A DNA stretch of 64,000 bases from Lucinisca nassula (taxonomy: Eukaryota > Mollusca > Bivalvia > Lucinida > Lucinidae): NCBI GenBank assembly GCA_963580285.1, contig OY757010.1, positions 209,592,138 to 209,656,137 on the forward strand, in the 5' to 3' direction. Position 1 is the first letter of the stretch, and each line of letters opens with the position of its first letter. Made by a program: the position numbers and the translations under genes. A model generated the notes under the pieces. The model was not told the DNA's origin, did not search any database, and saw nothing but the letters and a program-made list of their open reading frames with translations. This document shows positions 1-10,843 of the stretch, piece by piece.

Positions 1-227
1 AGATATCTAATAATATTCATTGATATAATATTTTGCTGGGGCCGAGGCTAAAGTAAATTTCTACCCATGACTATCTTGTCCTGCTGGCGCTCGTGGACTT
101 AGCCATTTTCACGAGAGAAAGCAGGTGCCGAAACGCTGACTTCCTTATTTACACACTGTAACAGACAGCATGTCTAGCTTCCAACCCAGTTATGGTTGTT
201 GACTATGTTTCCATCTTTTATTGCAAG

Positions 228-264
228 ACGCGCGCGCGCGTGCGTGTGTGTGTGTGCATGTGCG
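228..264. repeat. CG/TG dinucleotide microsatellite
   Basis: Alternating CG and then TG/CA dinucleotides. The rest of 1-356 shows nothing recognisable. Confidence 0.8.
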
Positions 265-356
265 CGTATCTTTCCGAGGTACGTTTTAGGTAGTAGACCG
301 GCATATCGAGGTACAAAAAATACCGAGTTAGTTGGTATGTACTACCCCCGTAACAG

Positions 357-562
357 TGCCGGCCTCGGAAGCTCAGTCGGATGACTGGTGATCATGAGGA
401 CGCGGGGTACGATACCTGTAGCGGTCGGCAACATTCTTTCGTGGAGATTGATAATGAAGTCTTTTCTACGGTCATTCTCTCCCTTCCGCTGATTCAAGCA
501 GGGCAAATTTTTAGTTTCTGGCGAAAGAATGTGCACTGTACTGGTTAACCGCTTACCTATAA
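357..562 (+). mobile_element. SINE-C, 5' part (split by the Naiad insertion)
   Basis: The head is tRNA-like, with AGCTCAGTCGG resembling a pol III A box and GGTACGATACC a B box. The body (CGGTCGGCAACATTCTTTC, CTTCCGCTGATTCAAG) recurs at 37.3, 44.8 and 55.1 kb. The copy stops in the middle of the family consensus at CGCTTACCTATA, and its missing 3' half is found at 5655-5745. The two halves flank a single 5.1 kb insertion. Confidence 0.8.
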
Positions 563-1336
563 TAGAAGTGAAGGCATTGATCAGGAATCGATACAATTAA
601 CCCACAGCTCCCATCAGAGACACCAAAGGGAAAGAAACACAAACATGAAACAACAGACCTTAATGGAAACATCAATAGAAAGCAAAAAGGACAGTTACTT
701 TCCCACAAAATGGCCAAATGGCTATCAAAACAAAATAATATAAGCGACACAGACACCCAAAGACAAACCAAAACAAAAATAAACCGCGACAGAAGAACCG
801 CCTTTAAAAGGTCAGTAAAACGAATTCCACTGGGGGTGGGGGGGGGGGTGGGGGGTGGGGTGGGGGGGGGGGGCTTAAATCGATTTTACACGGCCACAAT
901 CCTCGCACTTAATGGCCAATTGGCTATCCAAAACAAAGTAATATAAGCGACACAGACATCCAGAGACAAACCATAACAAAAATAACCCGCGACAGAAGAA
1001 CCGCCTTGGAACGGTCAGTGAAAGGGCTAAAATCGATTTTACGTGGCCACAATCCTCGCCCTTACTTCCGTCGCGATTTAGATTAATAATTTGTTCAGTC
1101 CGCATGAAGGCCTCCTAACTCACCCGTGCAACATCTCCGTGATCACAAAAAAAAAAACAACACAAACAACCACAGAGATGAAACAACGGTGAGGACTCGA
1201 CAGCAAGAAACCACTGAAATGCTGGAGCAAAAGAAAACCATCAATTAGACTCCGATGGGCCCGGCCAGAGACACAGCATCAGGCACCAACCAACATTACA
1301 TAGTAATATTTGGTATTAGATCTCTCTAATTCTCAG
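563..1336 (-). other. Naiad 3' UTR with internal tandem duplication and poly-G tract
   Basis: The 3' end reads (minus) ...ATCGATTCCTGATCAATG...CTTCTA. About 190 bp is present twice (about 705-895 and 905-1060), each containing GGCTATC(A/C)AAACA and the AAGCGACACAGACA block. A G-rich tract of over 30 bases lies at 833-872. Equivalent positions in other copies carry poly-C or poly-G of other lengths (9692, 23005). Confidence 0.8.
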
Positions 1337-1508
1337 AAGCCTCCGTGGTGTAGTGGTTACGCTACTCGCCTTGTAAACCAGGGATCGCAGGATCGATCCC
1401 GGGCTTCTCCAGACTTTCGGATGAGTCTTTAAATCGAGGTCCCGTCTCCGTATGACCTTAGCTGTTGGTGGGACGTAAAACGCTAACACTCACTCACTCA
1501 CCCACTCA
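1337..1508 (+). mobile_element. SINE-A inserted in the Naiad 3' UTR
   Basis: This is a tRNA-derived SINE. GGTGTAGTGGTTACGC is its A-box region and GGATCGATCCC its B box. The tail GGGACGTAAAACGC is followed by (ACTC)n. An imperfect 15 bp TSD flanks it: CTCTCTAATTCTCAG (1322-1336) and CTCTCGAATTGTCAG (1509-1523). The Naiad copy at 9460 shows the uninterrupted site. Confidence 0.85.
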
Positions 1509-1519
1509 CTCTCGAATTG

Positions 1520-4480
1520 TCAGTTAGCCATTTCGTTGGAACCATCATAGAATCTGAGGCCTGACCCCACGGCGTGCAATTAAAGAGGGAAGCTAAGTTG
1601 TCAACCGTGATTGGGTTAACTACCGTGCATGCAGTCTGTCGTATAATATTTACGTTGTACCCAATCTTTTTATATCGAAGAATGATTTTACGAAATTGGG
1701 TGCTGAAGTCTTTGCGGTTATATATTTTTCTTAATTTATATACTGGGCCACCATAAAATTCGGGTTCCGATAGACCCTGTTGCAGAAGAGATTTAAGTCC
1801 AATATTGAATTTTGAATTAAAATCAGAATGACGTCTATAAAATTTTGAAAAGGTTTTACGTAGTTTATGGTACCGATAACCCTGATTAAGAAGTTTAGCA
1901 GTTAACAATTTATTACGAGTGTTGAAGTCAGTTACATGACTACACACTCTGGCAAATCGAATTAATTGCGAAATATAAACGCCATAGGATGGATGGCGCA
2001 CGAGGAACATCACCATCCAAAAAAAGGAAAATTTACAATCTCAAAATAAAAATTATCAAGTTTATCATAAATTTTGCAAGAAACAAACCCATCTACAATA
2101 GATAGATGTAATTCCAAAAACGAGGCCTCGGTATCAGAAGAATTTGCTTTATTTAACTGAAGTTCTGGCGGGGGGGGGGGGGGGGGGGTTGTTGTTAAAT
2201 TTGACTGATCAAACCATTGAAATAGGTATTGTCAATATTTAATAAATCATCCAAATATCTAGGTCGAGCTAAAAGCTTCAATGATTTCAGATTGGTTTTC
2301 AGCAAAAAGTGACAGCATGAAGGCTCACTCATAAACAACAACAACAACAAAAAAAAAACATCAGCCACAAGGGAAGCGCTATTAGTACCCATCAGAATAC
2401 CCACAACTTGTCTAAATAACTTAGTACCAAATCTTATGTAAATATTGTCAAGTAGAAAGGTGAGAGCTTCACACACTTTCTGACATGACCATATAGTATA
2501 ATTTTTATGCTCTTCAGAAGTGAAAAAAGCATTTCTTACATTACATGCAAGATAGGGGGAGTCTTCCTCATGAAATGTCCATTCAATTAAATCATTAAGT
2601 TTTTCTTTTATAAGATTATGAGGAAGTTTAGTGTAAAGGGTGGGAAAATCATAAGTAGACAGACTTGAAGCACGAAAACGTCTGGATTCCAATTTATTCA
2701 AAACTTCATTAGATTTTTTTATAGACCAAAACAGATTTCTACCAGATCTTTCGAAGATTTTGTCGCAATATATTATCACATGTTTTTGATGGCAGTAAAA
2801 CATGAAGTTAATAATTTGGAAAGTTCAGTAGTGGTACAATAGCTAGAATTTGCAATAAACCGTTCTTTGTATGGTCTTTTATGAAGTTTAGGTAACCAAT
2901 ATAACGTAGGAAGCTTGTCTTGGCCTTCTGTAACACAGACAGCAAACTTGGTGGCTGAATGACAAATGTGGTCATCACTTAAAGCCCTCTCTACAGCTAA
3001 AGGCTGAAGTTCATAGGCCTTAGTACCACCAAGTTCTTGCTGAAGAATGTTAACATAGTGAAGCCGTCAAACAACGATCACTATGGTAGCGGCCTTATCT
3101 GCTGGAGCCAAAACAAACTTCTTATGAAATTCTTGAATACCTAGTTTAAGGTGACGTACAGACGTGTTAGGTCGTAGGAGGCAATAAGTTCGTATTTTGA
3201 GAATAAAACAAAATACGTCTGTTCACTAATTTCAGAATGCTAAGTTTCCATTTTTTAAGAGCTTTATGCTCAACATACACTCGTTTACACCATCGAACAC
3301 CAAATTCATTCAAGGCAGCAGCGATTTCATCTCTTCAATCATTGAAATCAATTTTAGAAGGAAATCGATATTGATATTTCGGTCCTTTAGAAATTATATT
3401 ACGTATCCTACAATCAAGAATAATTTTTAAATTGCCAGTAATAATATGACCAGCAGCAGGATAGCAATACACTACAGGTATCAGGAGTGTGAGTGTCAAT
3501 ATCAAGATCAGAAACAAGTTTATTGAAATTAAAAATGATAGATCCAACAGGTTTATTGTATTTATAGCAAATTATGGGTGTTTCAGTATTTTGAAAATAA
3601 GCAGGAATGGATGATATCACCGAACTCAAGGTAAATCTATAAAATCCAAACCCTTATTAATGAAGGATATTTTGATGTCATGACGTTTGTGATTAATTTC
3701 AGAATCGATGAAAGGACGAAGAGCATGCTGAGTATAACCACTAGTTAAAAGAGCAGCATCGTATAACTTATTAGAACTATCGTAGAATTTATTCGCCTCG
3801 GTTTCCAGAATCCGTAATACAGAAATGGGTAATGAACTTAGAAAAGCAAGCATTGCGTGGCGTCCATGATTCAATAATATTATGGACAGTCACTTCAATC
3901 TGGTATGATTTCTTTTAAAAGCACGTAATTTACGTTTAAAACTGCCATTTTTTTCTGGCCCCGTGAGATCTAGTTTTACGCTTTCGACAGACCAGAAGCG
4001 AGAAAATATCAAAATCGGACATTTTAGATATATTAGCCTCATGATAAATGTTGTCATTAAAGTCCAATGCAAAAAAGATGTCAGTAGTAATTTAATCCAT
4101 TTTAATTCAGTTTCATGTCGTTTAATAATTTTAAACCTAGCTGTAGAATTTACATCATAGTAAATGTTTTCCACTGGCTGTATAGAAATGTCATTTATAG
4201 AATGACCTGTAAGTTTGAAATGACGGTACTAGAAAGTGTCAGTTTTTTAGGCTTACTAATTCTACGATAGTGTTCGTTAAATCGTGTTTTAACATGCGAT
4301 CAGTTTGCCCGACATACTGCATTTTACAATTTGCATGTATGCCAGGTTATCACATATATCAAATCCGTAGACTTACATGTCAACTCGAACATGCTAACTA
4401 CAGAAAAACGTCTACCGTTTACAGACGAAGAAACGGTAGAAGCAGTGCATAAATGTGAACAGCACCTGCATCTCTTAGCA
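1520..4480 (-). pseudogene. Naiad endonuclease-reverse transcriptase ORF, broken
   Basis: The protein would insert the element by target-primed reverse transcription. From the N-terminus on the minus strand there is a Cys-rich stretch (KRCRCCSHLC, about 4480-4440), then GIY-YIG motifs (LIYVI near 4355, YVGQTDRMLKH near 4320), then HETELKWIK (about 4110). Further on come AGHIITGNLKII (about 3440) and the RT. RT motif A is STYDFPTLYTKLPH (about 2640). Motif B is VVGILMGTNSASLVAD, where the usual P is L. Motif C is RYLDDLLNIDN (about 2245). The C-terminal part, YGVYISQLIRFARVCSHV to ASLFNCTPWGQASDSMM, is one open frame at 1540-2016. Breaks include an AAC-rich expansion at 2337-2360, a long poly-C in coding DNA (2169-2188), and frameshifts near 2030, 2820-3340, 3610 and 4200-4330. 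Confidence 0.8.
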
Positions 4481-5122
4481 TTGCGCTCAGAAATAATTTC
4501 TTTTGAAAGGAATGGTATATTTCCGAAGAATGGGCGATTTGATAGGAGATAATCTAACTCTCAGATTATTTTTAAATAAATTAGTACTACCTGCTCCACT
4601 TAAATTAACGGGAGCGGCAGAAAACAAATTTATGGGCCTCACCAATACCGACGGCAACATAGCTCTAAAATTATTAATAGACTGGGGAATCCGTACAGAA
4701 GAAGCAAAATGTAACCTAAGGGGGATATTGTAAGTTTAAATTTTTTTGTGATACTCATGTGTGTTTAAAGGGGCGATAGCGTCAAAACTAAAGCGATATT
4801 CATACCGGTCATGCAGTAAGATAAACAGTATACGGAAGAACGGTAAATCCTTCAAATAGAAGACGAGTGTAACAAAAAACCCACAAAACAGCTATGCCTA
4901 TAAAAGCCCATAGAAATCAAACAAGCAATTGTTATACAACGAGGTACGAACATCGGTCCAATTAAGACGTTCAACAGGTATCTAAAGAATGTCAAATTAA
5001 GGAACGATGAAAAGCAATTGTAAAAGCAATCCTTGAGGATTGGAAAAATAAGAGCATTAAATGCATGTACGGGGAGACGTTTTACGGCCACCACACGGCA
5101 CAAACAACACAGCTCTGATATG

Positions 5123-5654
5123 CAAAATAGAAGTGACGGCAATAATCAGGAATTGATACAATTCACCCACAGCTTCCATCAGAGACCCCAAAGGGAAAGA
5201 AACACAAACATGAAACAACAGACCCTAATGGAAACATCAATAGCGGAAAGCCAAAAGGACAGTTACTTTCCCACAAAATGGCCAAATGGCTATCCAAAAT
5301 AAAATAATATAAGCGACACAGACACCCAAAGACAAACCATAACAAAAATAAACCGCGACAGAATAACCGCCTTGGAACGGTCAGTGAAACGAATTACAGG
5401 GGTTGGGGCGGAAGCTTAAATCGATTTTACGTGGCCACAATCCTCGCCCTTACTTCCGTCGCGATTTAGACAAATAATTTGTTCAGTCCGCATGAAGGCC
5501 TCCTTACTCAGCCGTGCAACTTCTCCGTTAACACAAAATATCAAACAACCACAGAGATGAAACAATGGCGAGGACTCGATAGCAAGAAACCACTGAAATG
5601 CTGGAGCAAAAGAAAACCAACAAGTTAGACTCCGATGAGTCCAACCAGAGACAG
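5123..5654 (-). other. Partial upstream Naiad copy (pseudo-LTR)
   Basis: It repeats the 3' UTR of the main copy in the same orientation, from GATGCTCTGTCTCTGG down to the 3' terminus TAGAAGTG at about 5123. It has no coding sequence and no poly-G tract. Its position directly 5' of the full copy is the tandem layout usual in PLEs. The 4740-5122 stretch between them would be the 5' leader; I see no motif in it. Confidence 0.7.
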
Positions 5655-5745
5655 AGCATGCCCAGGAAAAGTGTGGATAGGTAAACTCACCTGCTCAAAA
5701 TGACCTAAAATGGTGTTGACTGGGACGTTAAACTCCAGTTAAAAA
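5655..5745 (+). mobile_element. SINE-C, 3' part
   Basis: GCATGCCCAGGAAAAGTG through GACGTTAAACTCC and a short A tail. It continues the SINE interrupted at 562; the intact order is visible at 37430-37505. Confidence 0.8.
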
Positions 5746-5841
5746 AAACCTCGATAACAGAAATCTTATACCTAAGGGGGTGTTAGGGTGGTATATGGGT
5801 GTTTTATGAAAATACTCGAAATAACGTTATAGGGCTTATAT

Positions 5842-6010
5842 AGCCAGATTCTTTTTCCAACTCGGTGACATTTGGTGGCCAGTGTGGGGACAAATTTCAC
5901 AGGGTTGGAAAAAGAACTTGGCTCGACCGGGACTCGAACCCAGGGCCTCTCGCATACTTTGCAAACACTCTACCGACTGACTACCGAGCCACACGGTCGA
6001 CCTGTTACAT
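5842..6010 (-). mobile_element. SINE-E, first copy (tRNA-like)
   Basis: On the minus strand GGCTCGGTAGTCAGTCGGTAG forms an A-box region and GGGTTCGAGTCCCGG a good B box, followed by CAAGTTCTTTTTCCAACCC. It looks like a tRNA but cannot be folded as one without an interrupted acceptor, and it recurs at once at 6118. Confidence 0.6.
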
Positions 6011-6117
6011 TTTCCTTCTGCCTAATGAGATTCGTCCCAAATCTCTGTCCTATCCAGTCCGGCAGCGAGACTTATTTTCATACTCTTTCATGTCCTCAGA
6101 CGCGGTGTTGGACCCAC

Positions 6118-6246
6118 ACTGGCCACCAAATATCACAGGGGTGGAAAAAGAAAATGAGTCGACCGGGACATTGACCCAGGGCCTCTCGCATACCGTGCGA
6201 ACAGTCTACCGACTGAGCTACCGAGCCACACGGTCGACCTGTCACA
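6118..6246 (-). mobile_element. SINE-E, second copy
   Basis: Same unit as 5842-6010, in the same orientation. The A box TAGCTCAGTCGGTAGAC is intact; the B box is decayed (GGGTCAATGTCCC). A 107 bp unrelated spacer separates the two, so this is a spaced dimer. Confidence 0.6.
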
Positions 6247-6486
6247 TAAGCAAAATATCTCGAGAGCTCTTCAGTCAAAGGGCTGGTCAGGTGGATGACA
6301 TTTCTGGGTCGATCGTTACGATCGACCCGAATTTACTAAATGGCAAAACGGAATTCATGCAGTTGTACACGTGACCATCACTGATTTGGGAAAACCAATA
6401 TTAATAGAACTTGAAACGTTGCGCTATTTTTATCGATGCAACAGTAAGGGTCAGAGCTATCTATAGTGTCGTGCTGGATTTGGCGA

Positions 6487-6566
6487 ATATCGAATACCCA
6501 GATCAGACGCCGCGGAATGTGGCGACTGCTCAGCAGGTTGTACACTTAACTACACTGTTTGCTTAA
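6487..6566. repeat. TTAA-MITE core fragment
   Basis: CCAGATCAGACGCCGCGG...CTACACTGTTTGC, one diverged copy of the palindromic core. The following 6570-7600 contains only short scraps of the same core (6790-6850, 7180-7200) and nothing else I recognise. Confidence 0.55.
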
Positions 6567-7611
6567 GGGTTAAACGAAATAGTATAAGAATACCAGGTTG
6601 CTCACGTAATGAAAGAAAAACAATACACGCTGTCACGTGACGTCTTTCGGAACATTCAATTCATAAAATTGTTACACAAATGTATAAGTCGGGTAAAAAT
6701 AGACTTTTCGCACTTCTGTTTAGAACCCTGAAATGATTAAGAGCAAAAATGAGTAGCCCAGACTTTATAGGTGGTACCGTTATTAGATATACAGCGTAGA
6801 CCCAGCTCGGATAGACAGTACATTGCTTCTGACCAGGGTCGGCCCTGTTCGCCATATGTATGTAGCAACATTTTTGAACATGATTCAGGCCCGTAAGGGG
6901 CGGGTTGAGGATGCGAATTTCAGGTATTTTGCAGAGGGTGAAAAACTACATGAATCTGAGATAATTTCCAAAGGAGGGGAGGGGGTTGCGTTTGCACCCT
7001 CCCAACAGTGTGCTGGTCTGCATCAACAGGTAAAATGAACGTTTTTAATTATTGCTGAAGGGGCTTTGTTGCAGATCACTGTTATTCAGGAGCTGGGGTG
7101 CAGTGATTGGACTGAGCGAGGAGAAAAGAGAGAGGAGAAACTATGACAAATATTGTAGATGCTGATCAGAAGCCATCAATGGATCTACACTGTTTGCAGC
7201 TGGAACAAGTAAACTTTTTCAGCACAGATTGTGTTGCATATGAGGTTAAGCACTATCAGTGAAATACTCTAAATTCAGAAAGATGAATCGATATACACGT
7301 ATACAAAGGGAAATAATTAATCACATTAACAAATGGCAAGTACATGTAAATAATTTGACGGAAAAGGCTACCATATTATTTTGTTCAGACAAAAATTTGA
7401 CTAAATACTTTTCTTATAATCAAGCTTTTTAACAGGTACCCACAGTCTACGTTATAAAGCAGAGAATATGTTGTTTGCTATTGTCCGCGTGACTACCACT
7501 GACCATCTGACTGCCGCTGACCTTGAACAAAATCCAAGTACTGGTTGTTTAAAGCATCCCCAAGACGTCAGAGAGCAGCGTAAGGAGAAAATTCTGCACT
7601 GTGCTCGTTTG

Positions 7612-7906
7612 TTTGTTTGATTTGAGGTTTAACGTCCCCGTAAACACTGTATAGGTCATTTAGAGAGGTTACTTTCAATTTTATGGAACTTTTACCCGAC
7701 ACCGAGATGAAATGACATCTCAAGCCCTGTCGCACTTTGAAACCAATAGGGTTTATGAGCATGGACGGTCGGACTCGCATCGTTTTGCCTGGACACGCTT
7801 AGATCCTCTAAGCGGTTTACCAGTACTCGTGTGCGGTCGGTTTCAGCTCTGCGTGGAAGCCTAATGCAGCCCATCTATTTATTCAAGCCCCGTTTGGCGG
7901 GGGCGG
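7612..7906 (-). mobile_element. SINE-B, full length
   Basis: Minus-strand copy of a SINE of about 302 bp. It begins CCCCCGCC(A)AACGGGGCTTGAA, has CCGCTTAGAGGATCTAAG in the middle, and ends GGGACGTTAAACCTCAAATC plus CAAA repeats. The plus strand shows the reverse complement. Confidence 0.8.
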
Positions 7907-7931
7907 GTGCACTGTGCTCGTGCACCTGGGC

Positions 7932-8004
7932 ATTGGCAAACAGAATCTACATAATCAGATGCCACACAATGCGATGTCTGATCAGATATACTGTGCTTGC
8001 TTAA
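7932..8004. repeat. TTAA-MITE core fragment
   Basis: GGCAAACAGAATCTACATAA...TCTGATCAGATATACTGTGC, decayed core lacking termini. Confidence 0.5.
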
Positions 8005-8085
8005 AGTTAAACGAACAGTTCGATTCTCAGTTCAGCTATTTTCCCAACCTACACACAGAGACGATCGACCCACCAGTACTCTCAG

Positions 8086-8243
8086 TGCTTTGATTTTTTC
8101 AATTGGCATGGTAGAAAAATTTCACTTATACCAGGTGGTAGTATGACTATATAGAAAGAAAACATATTTATGCCAGATTCAAAAGTGGTGCATATTTTTT
8201 TTCAGCGGTCATTTTGTTACCCCACCCACCAAAACACAGTGTT
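8086..8243 (+). repeat. Left arm of a long inverted-repeat pair
   Basis: Matches 11163-11325 in inverse orientation at roughly 80 percent by eye (TTTTTTCAATTGGCATGG, CAAAAGTGGTGCATAT, TTACCCCACCCACC). The arms enclose 2.9 kb that holds a TTAA-MITE and a Naiad copy. Confidence 0.6.
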
Positions 8244-8567
8244 ATTTTTCGATATGTGTATTTCCGCAACATTTACGGAAGGGAAGTAACTTTGCTTTTT
8301 ATTTTAGGCTGGAATATTGTCCTGTTGGACCAAATAAACGTAAAAAGCAAATAAAAGTTTACATTTTTGAGCCGGTTACCCCACCCACCGTTATTTACAG
8401 CCTTTATTTGCATATAGAGTAATATGACATTTGTTATTTGATTGCTTGATTTGTTAAATTGAAAACAAATGAGTTAGTGATTTATCAACTTACAAGGCTG
8501 TAAAGAGTAAATGTTATAGAGACCACGATCCCTGTTTTCTTTACTCCCACCACTTATTGTTGCTTGT

Positions 8568-8798
8568 TTAACCCATTTGCTACTGGAAACCCCAAAAGGG
8601 GTAATTGGCAAACAGTGTAGACCCTGATCAGACGCCGCAGAACGCGGCTTCTGATCAGGGCCTACATTGTTTCCAAAACGTCCAGTCAATTTACAAATAA
8701 ATTTTGAAGATAACACAACCTGATGATGATGATACTTTTTGAAATGGACTCGTGCCATATATGTGAAGAAAGATGCCATTTGGTACAAAAAGGGTTAA
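8568..8798. mobile_element. TTAA-MITE, complete
   Basis: Bounded by TTAA on both sides, with outer ends CCCATTTGCTACTGG and CCATTTGGTACAAAAAGGG. The core GCAAACAGTGTAGACCCTGA is followed by an inverted CTGATCAGGGCCTACA. A TTAA target and CCC...GGG termini are typical of piggyBac-type elements; the class is inferred from these ends alone. Confidence 0.75.
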
Positions 8799-8939
8799 TT
8801 GCAATCAGAAGAAAAGGAAGCGATTGCCAACGAAGTCAGCAACTTGCGTGAGCTTCTTCAGTCGAATCCTGAAACAAGTGACAGTAATGAAGGTAAAGCT
8901 GCGGTTAATGCATTAATTGAGTATTCACTTAATGCATGA
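8799..8939 (+). other. Short open, coding-like frame of unknown origin
   Basis: From 8799 a frame stays open for 46 codons to a TGA, with a normal amino-acid mix and a helical look (EKEAIANEVSNLRELLQSNP, then TSDSNEGKAAVNALIEYSL). It has no start codon. An AG/GTAAAG pair could be read as an exon end at 8892. I do not recognise the protein. It may be a host exon, a transposon scrap or chance. Confidence 0.25.
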
Positions 8940-8942
8940 TAG

Positions 8943-9937
8943 GTACCGTACGAATTGCGCACCCCTTGTGTCTGATCTGTTCTTGTTTTGTTATGAAAGA
9001 GACTTCATGATGCCCCTTTCCGTTGAAAACCAATCTGAAATCATTGAAGCTTTTAGCTCGACTTCTATATATTGGACTGATTTATTAAATATTGAAAATA
9101 CCTATTTCGATCAGTCAAATTTACACCCCCCCCCCCCCCCCGATCTTCAGTGAATAAAGCAAACTCTTCCGATACCGAGGCCCCGTTTTTGGATTAACAT
9201 CTATCTATCATAGATGGGTTTGTTTCCTGCAAAATTTATGACAAACGCGATAATTTTGATTTTGAGATTGTAAGTTTTCCTTTCTTGGATGGTGATGTGT
9301 CTGGTGCGGCATCCTATGGTGTTTAATTTCGCAATCAATTCGATTTGCCAGAGTGTCCAGTCATGTAACTGACTTCAACACTCATAACTTTGCTTCCCTC
9401 TTTAATTTCACGCCGGGTGGTCACGCCTTAGATTCTATGACGGTTCCAGCGTAAAGGCTTACTGAGAATTAGAGAGTATCTAATTTTATGTAATGTTGTT
9501 TGGTGCCTGATGCTCTGTCTCCGATCGAGTCCCCACCTTTGTTTCATCTCTGTGGTTGTTTGATTTTTGTGTTTACGGAGATGTTGCACTGATGAGTTAG
9601 GAGGCCTTCATGCGGACTGAACAAATTATTTGTCTGAATCGCGACGGAAGTAAGGACGAGGATTGTGGCCACGTAAAATCGATTTAAGCCCGCCCCCCCC
9701 CCCCCCCCCCCAGTGGAATTCGTTTCACTGACCGTTTAAAAGCGGCGTATATTATTTTGTTTTGGAAAGCCAGTTGGCCATTTTGTGGGAAAGTAACTGT
9801 CCTTTTGGCTTTCCGCTATTGATGTTACCATTAGGGTCTGGTTGTTTCATGTTTGTTTTTCTTTTCCTTTGGTGTCTCTGATAGGAGCTGAGGGTTAGTT
9901 GTATCGATTCCTGATCATTGCCTTCATTTCTATTTAA
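8943..9937 (+). mobile_element. Naiad copy 2, 5'-truncated
   Basis: It starts abruptly inside RT motif B (RTNCAPLVSDLFLFCYERDF), runs through the YLDD region (here YWTDLLNIEN, so the catalytic motif is lost), the C-terminal extension (9300-9440, several frameshifts), and the complete 3' UTR ending at CTTCATTTCTA. Truncation at the 5' end is usual for target-primed insertion. Poly-C tracts lie at 9125-9140 (coding) and 9692-9711 (3' UTR). Confidence 0.8.
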
Positions 9938-10073
9938 CAAAGTGTAGTTGTAAGAGTGATTGTATTACGAAACGTTGTAGCTGCAACAAGGAAACATTAT
10001 GGTGCACTGATGCCTGTGGATATGATAGCGAAGTTTGTCTAAACAGACTTGAATGCTCTGTGAGCTCTGAAAG

Positions 10074-10074
<1 letters not shown>

Positions 10075-10122
<48 letters not shown>
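10075..10122. repeat. (GAT)n microsatellite
   Basis: About 16 GAT triplets. It creates Ser- and His-homopolymer frames on the minus strand that are not genes. Confidence 0.95.
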
Positions 10123-10124
<2 letters not shown>

Positions 10125-10469
10125 CAATTGGACTTATAGATAAAACACATGTTCTCTATTACGAGCTTGTATCCAAACATTAAAACAAATAAATAGCAGC
10201 CAAATCTCCGAGCGAAGTGTATAAATTATACAGGCATAAGACCATTTATGGTTGTATACCTATATAATCTAAGCATTTTGGGACTCATCTTTTGCTTTAT
10301 CCAAAGCTGTGTTGCAAGGAGCTTTTTAATAAAGAATATATTGAGAAATTACAATTTAACTAAGGTCTAGGAATGGCTGCGCAGTATTCATCACAGTAGC
10401 ATAAAACTGAAGAAGTTAGTGAACATATTTAATAGATGTCAAGGTGGGTGATGATGATAGCGATGTTAA

Positions 10470-10474
10470 AGAGG

Positions 10475-10506
<32 letters not shown>
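10470..10506. repeat. (GAT)n microsatellite
   Basis: Second, shorter GAT run with slight impurities. Confidence 0.9.
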
Positions 10507-10630
10507 ATTCCCTTTCCCTTTATTATAAGTATTATTGCTGTAGAAGTATCTTACGCCGTCTTGATATTGATTCGAAATCGATAGTTTGGTTCTTGATATG
10601 GTTTTGTTAATTTTCCCATAAACAGTAGTA

Positions 10631-10843
10631 TTTACCCATTTATGCCGAATGGATTCGTCCATCCTTATCATTTGGACAAGTCCATTCTTCATTTTAGGGT
10701 GTCAGGTAGATGTTATCTTAATGTTATACCATAAATCGTTGTATTTTTTAAGCAAAACGTGAAGATCCAGATGAGACACCGCATCTGGATCTGCACTGTT
10801 TGCCTGTGTCCCATAATAGTGGCGTCAGGCTTAAATGGGTTAA
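10631..10843. mobile_element. TTAA-MITE, long variant
   Basis: Left end TTTACCCATTTATGCC (TTAA mutated to TTTA), right end AATGGGTTAA, with the core GTGAAGATCCAGATGAGACA...GGATCTGCACTGTTTGCC near its right side. Confidence 0.6.

Larger units (their letters stand above)
563..5654 (-). mobile_element. Penelope-like retroelement, Naiad type, with upstream partial tandem copy
   Basis: This is a 5.09 kb insertion inside a SINE-C. Read on the minus strand it runs: a partial upstream copy of the 3' region (5654-5123), a leader (about 5122-4500), an N-terminal zinc-finger and GIY-YIG endonuclease region, a reverse transcriptase with YLDD, a C-terminal extension, and a 3' UTR ending at TAGAAGTG (563). 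Penelope-like elements (PLEs) typically carry such a partial tandem copy (pseudo-LTR). The Naiad branch has the endonuclease N-terminal to the RT rather than C-terminal, and that order is seen here. The coding region has frameshifts and stops, so this copy is dead. Assignment to Naiad rests on domain order and motif recognition, not a search. Confidence 0.8.

Noticed and set aside
1337..1400. Possible tRNA gene (also at 47915-47985, 20870-20930, 6180-6240)
   Set aside because: Good A and B boxes, but no complete cloverleaf acceptor, and each is joined to a SINE body and repeated elsewhere.
5865..6374. 169-codon plus frame
   Set aside because: It crosses two SINE-E copies in antisense; the residues are reverse-complement tRNA-like sequence.
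9588..9640. Hammerhead ribozyme in the Naiad 3' UTR (CTGATGAG motif)
   Set aside because: CACTGATGAG is present, but the GAAA core partner and closing stems are not found within reach, so the catalytic core is incomplete.
9930..10180. Poly-Ser and poly-His proteins on the minus strand
   Set aside because: They are translations of the (GAT)n microsatellite in two frames.
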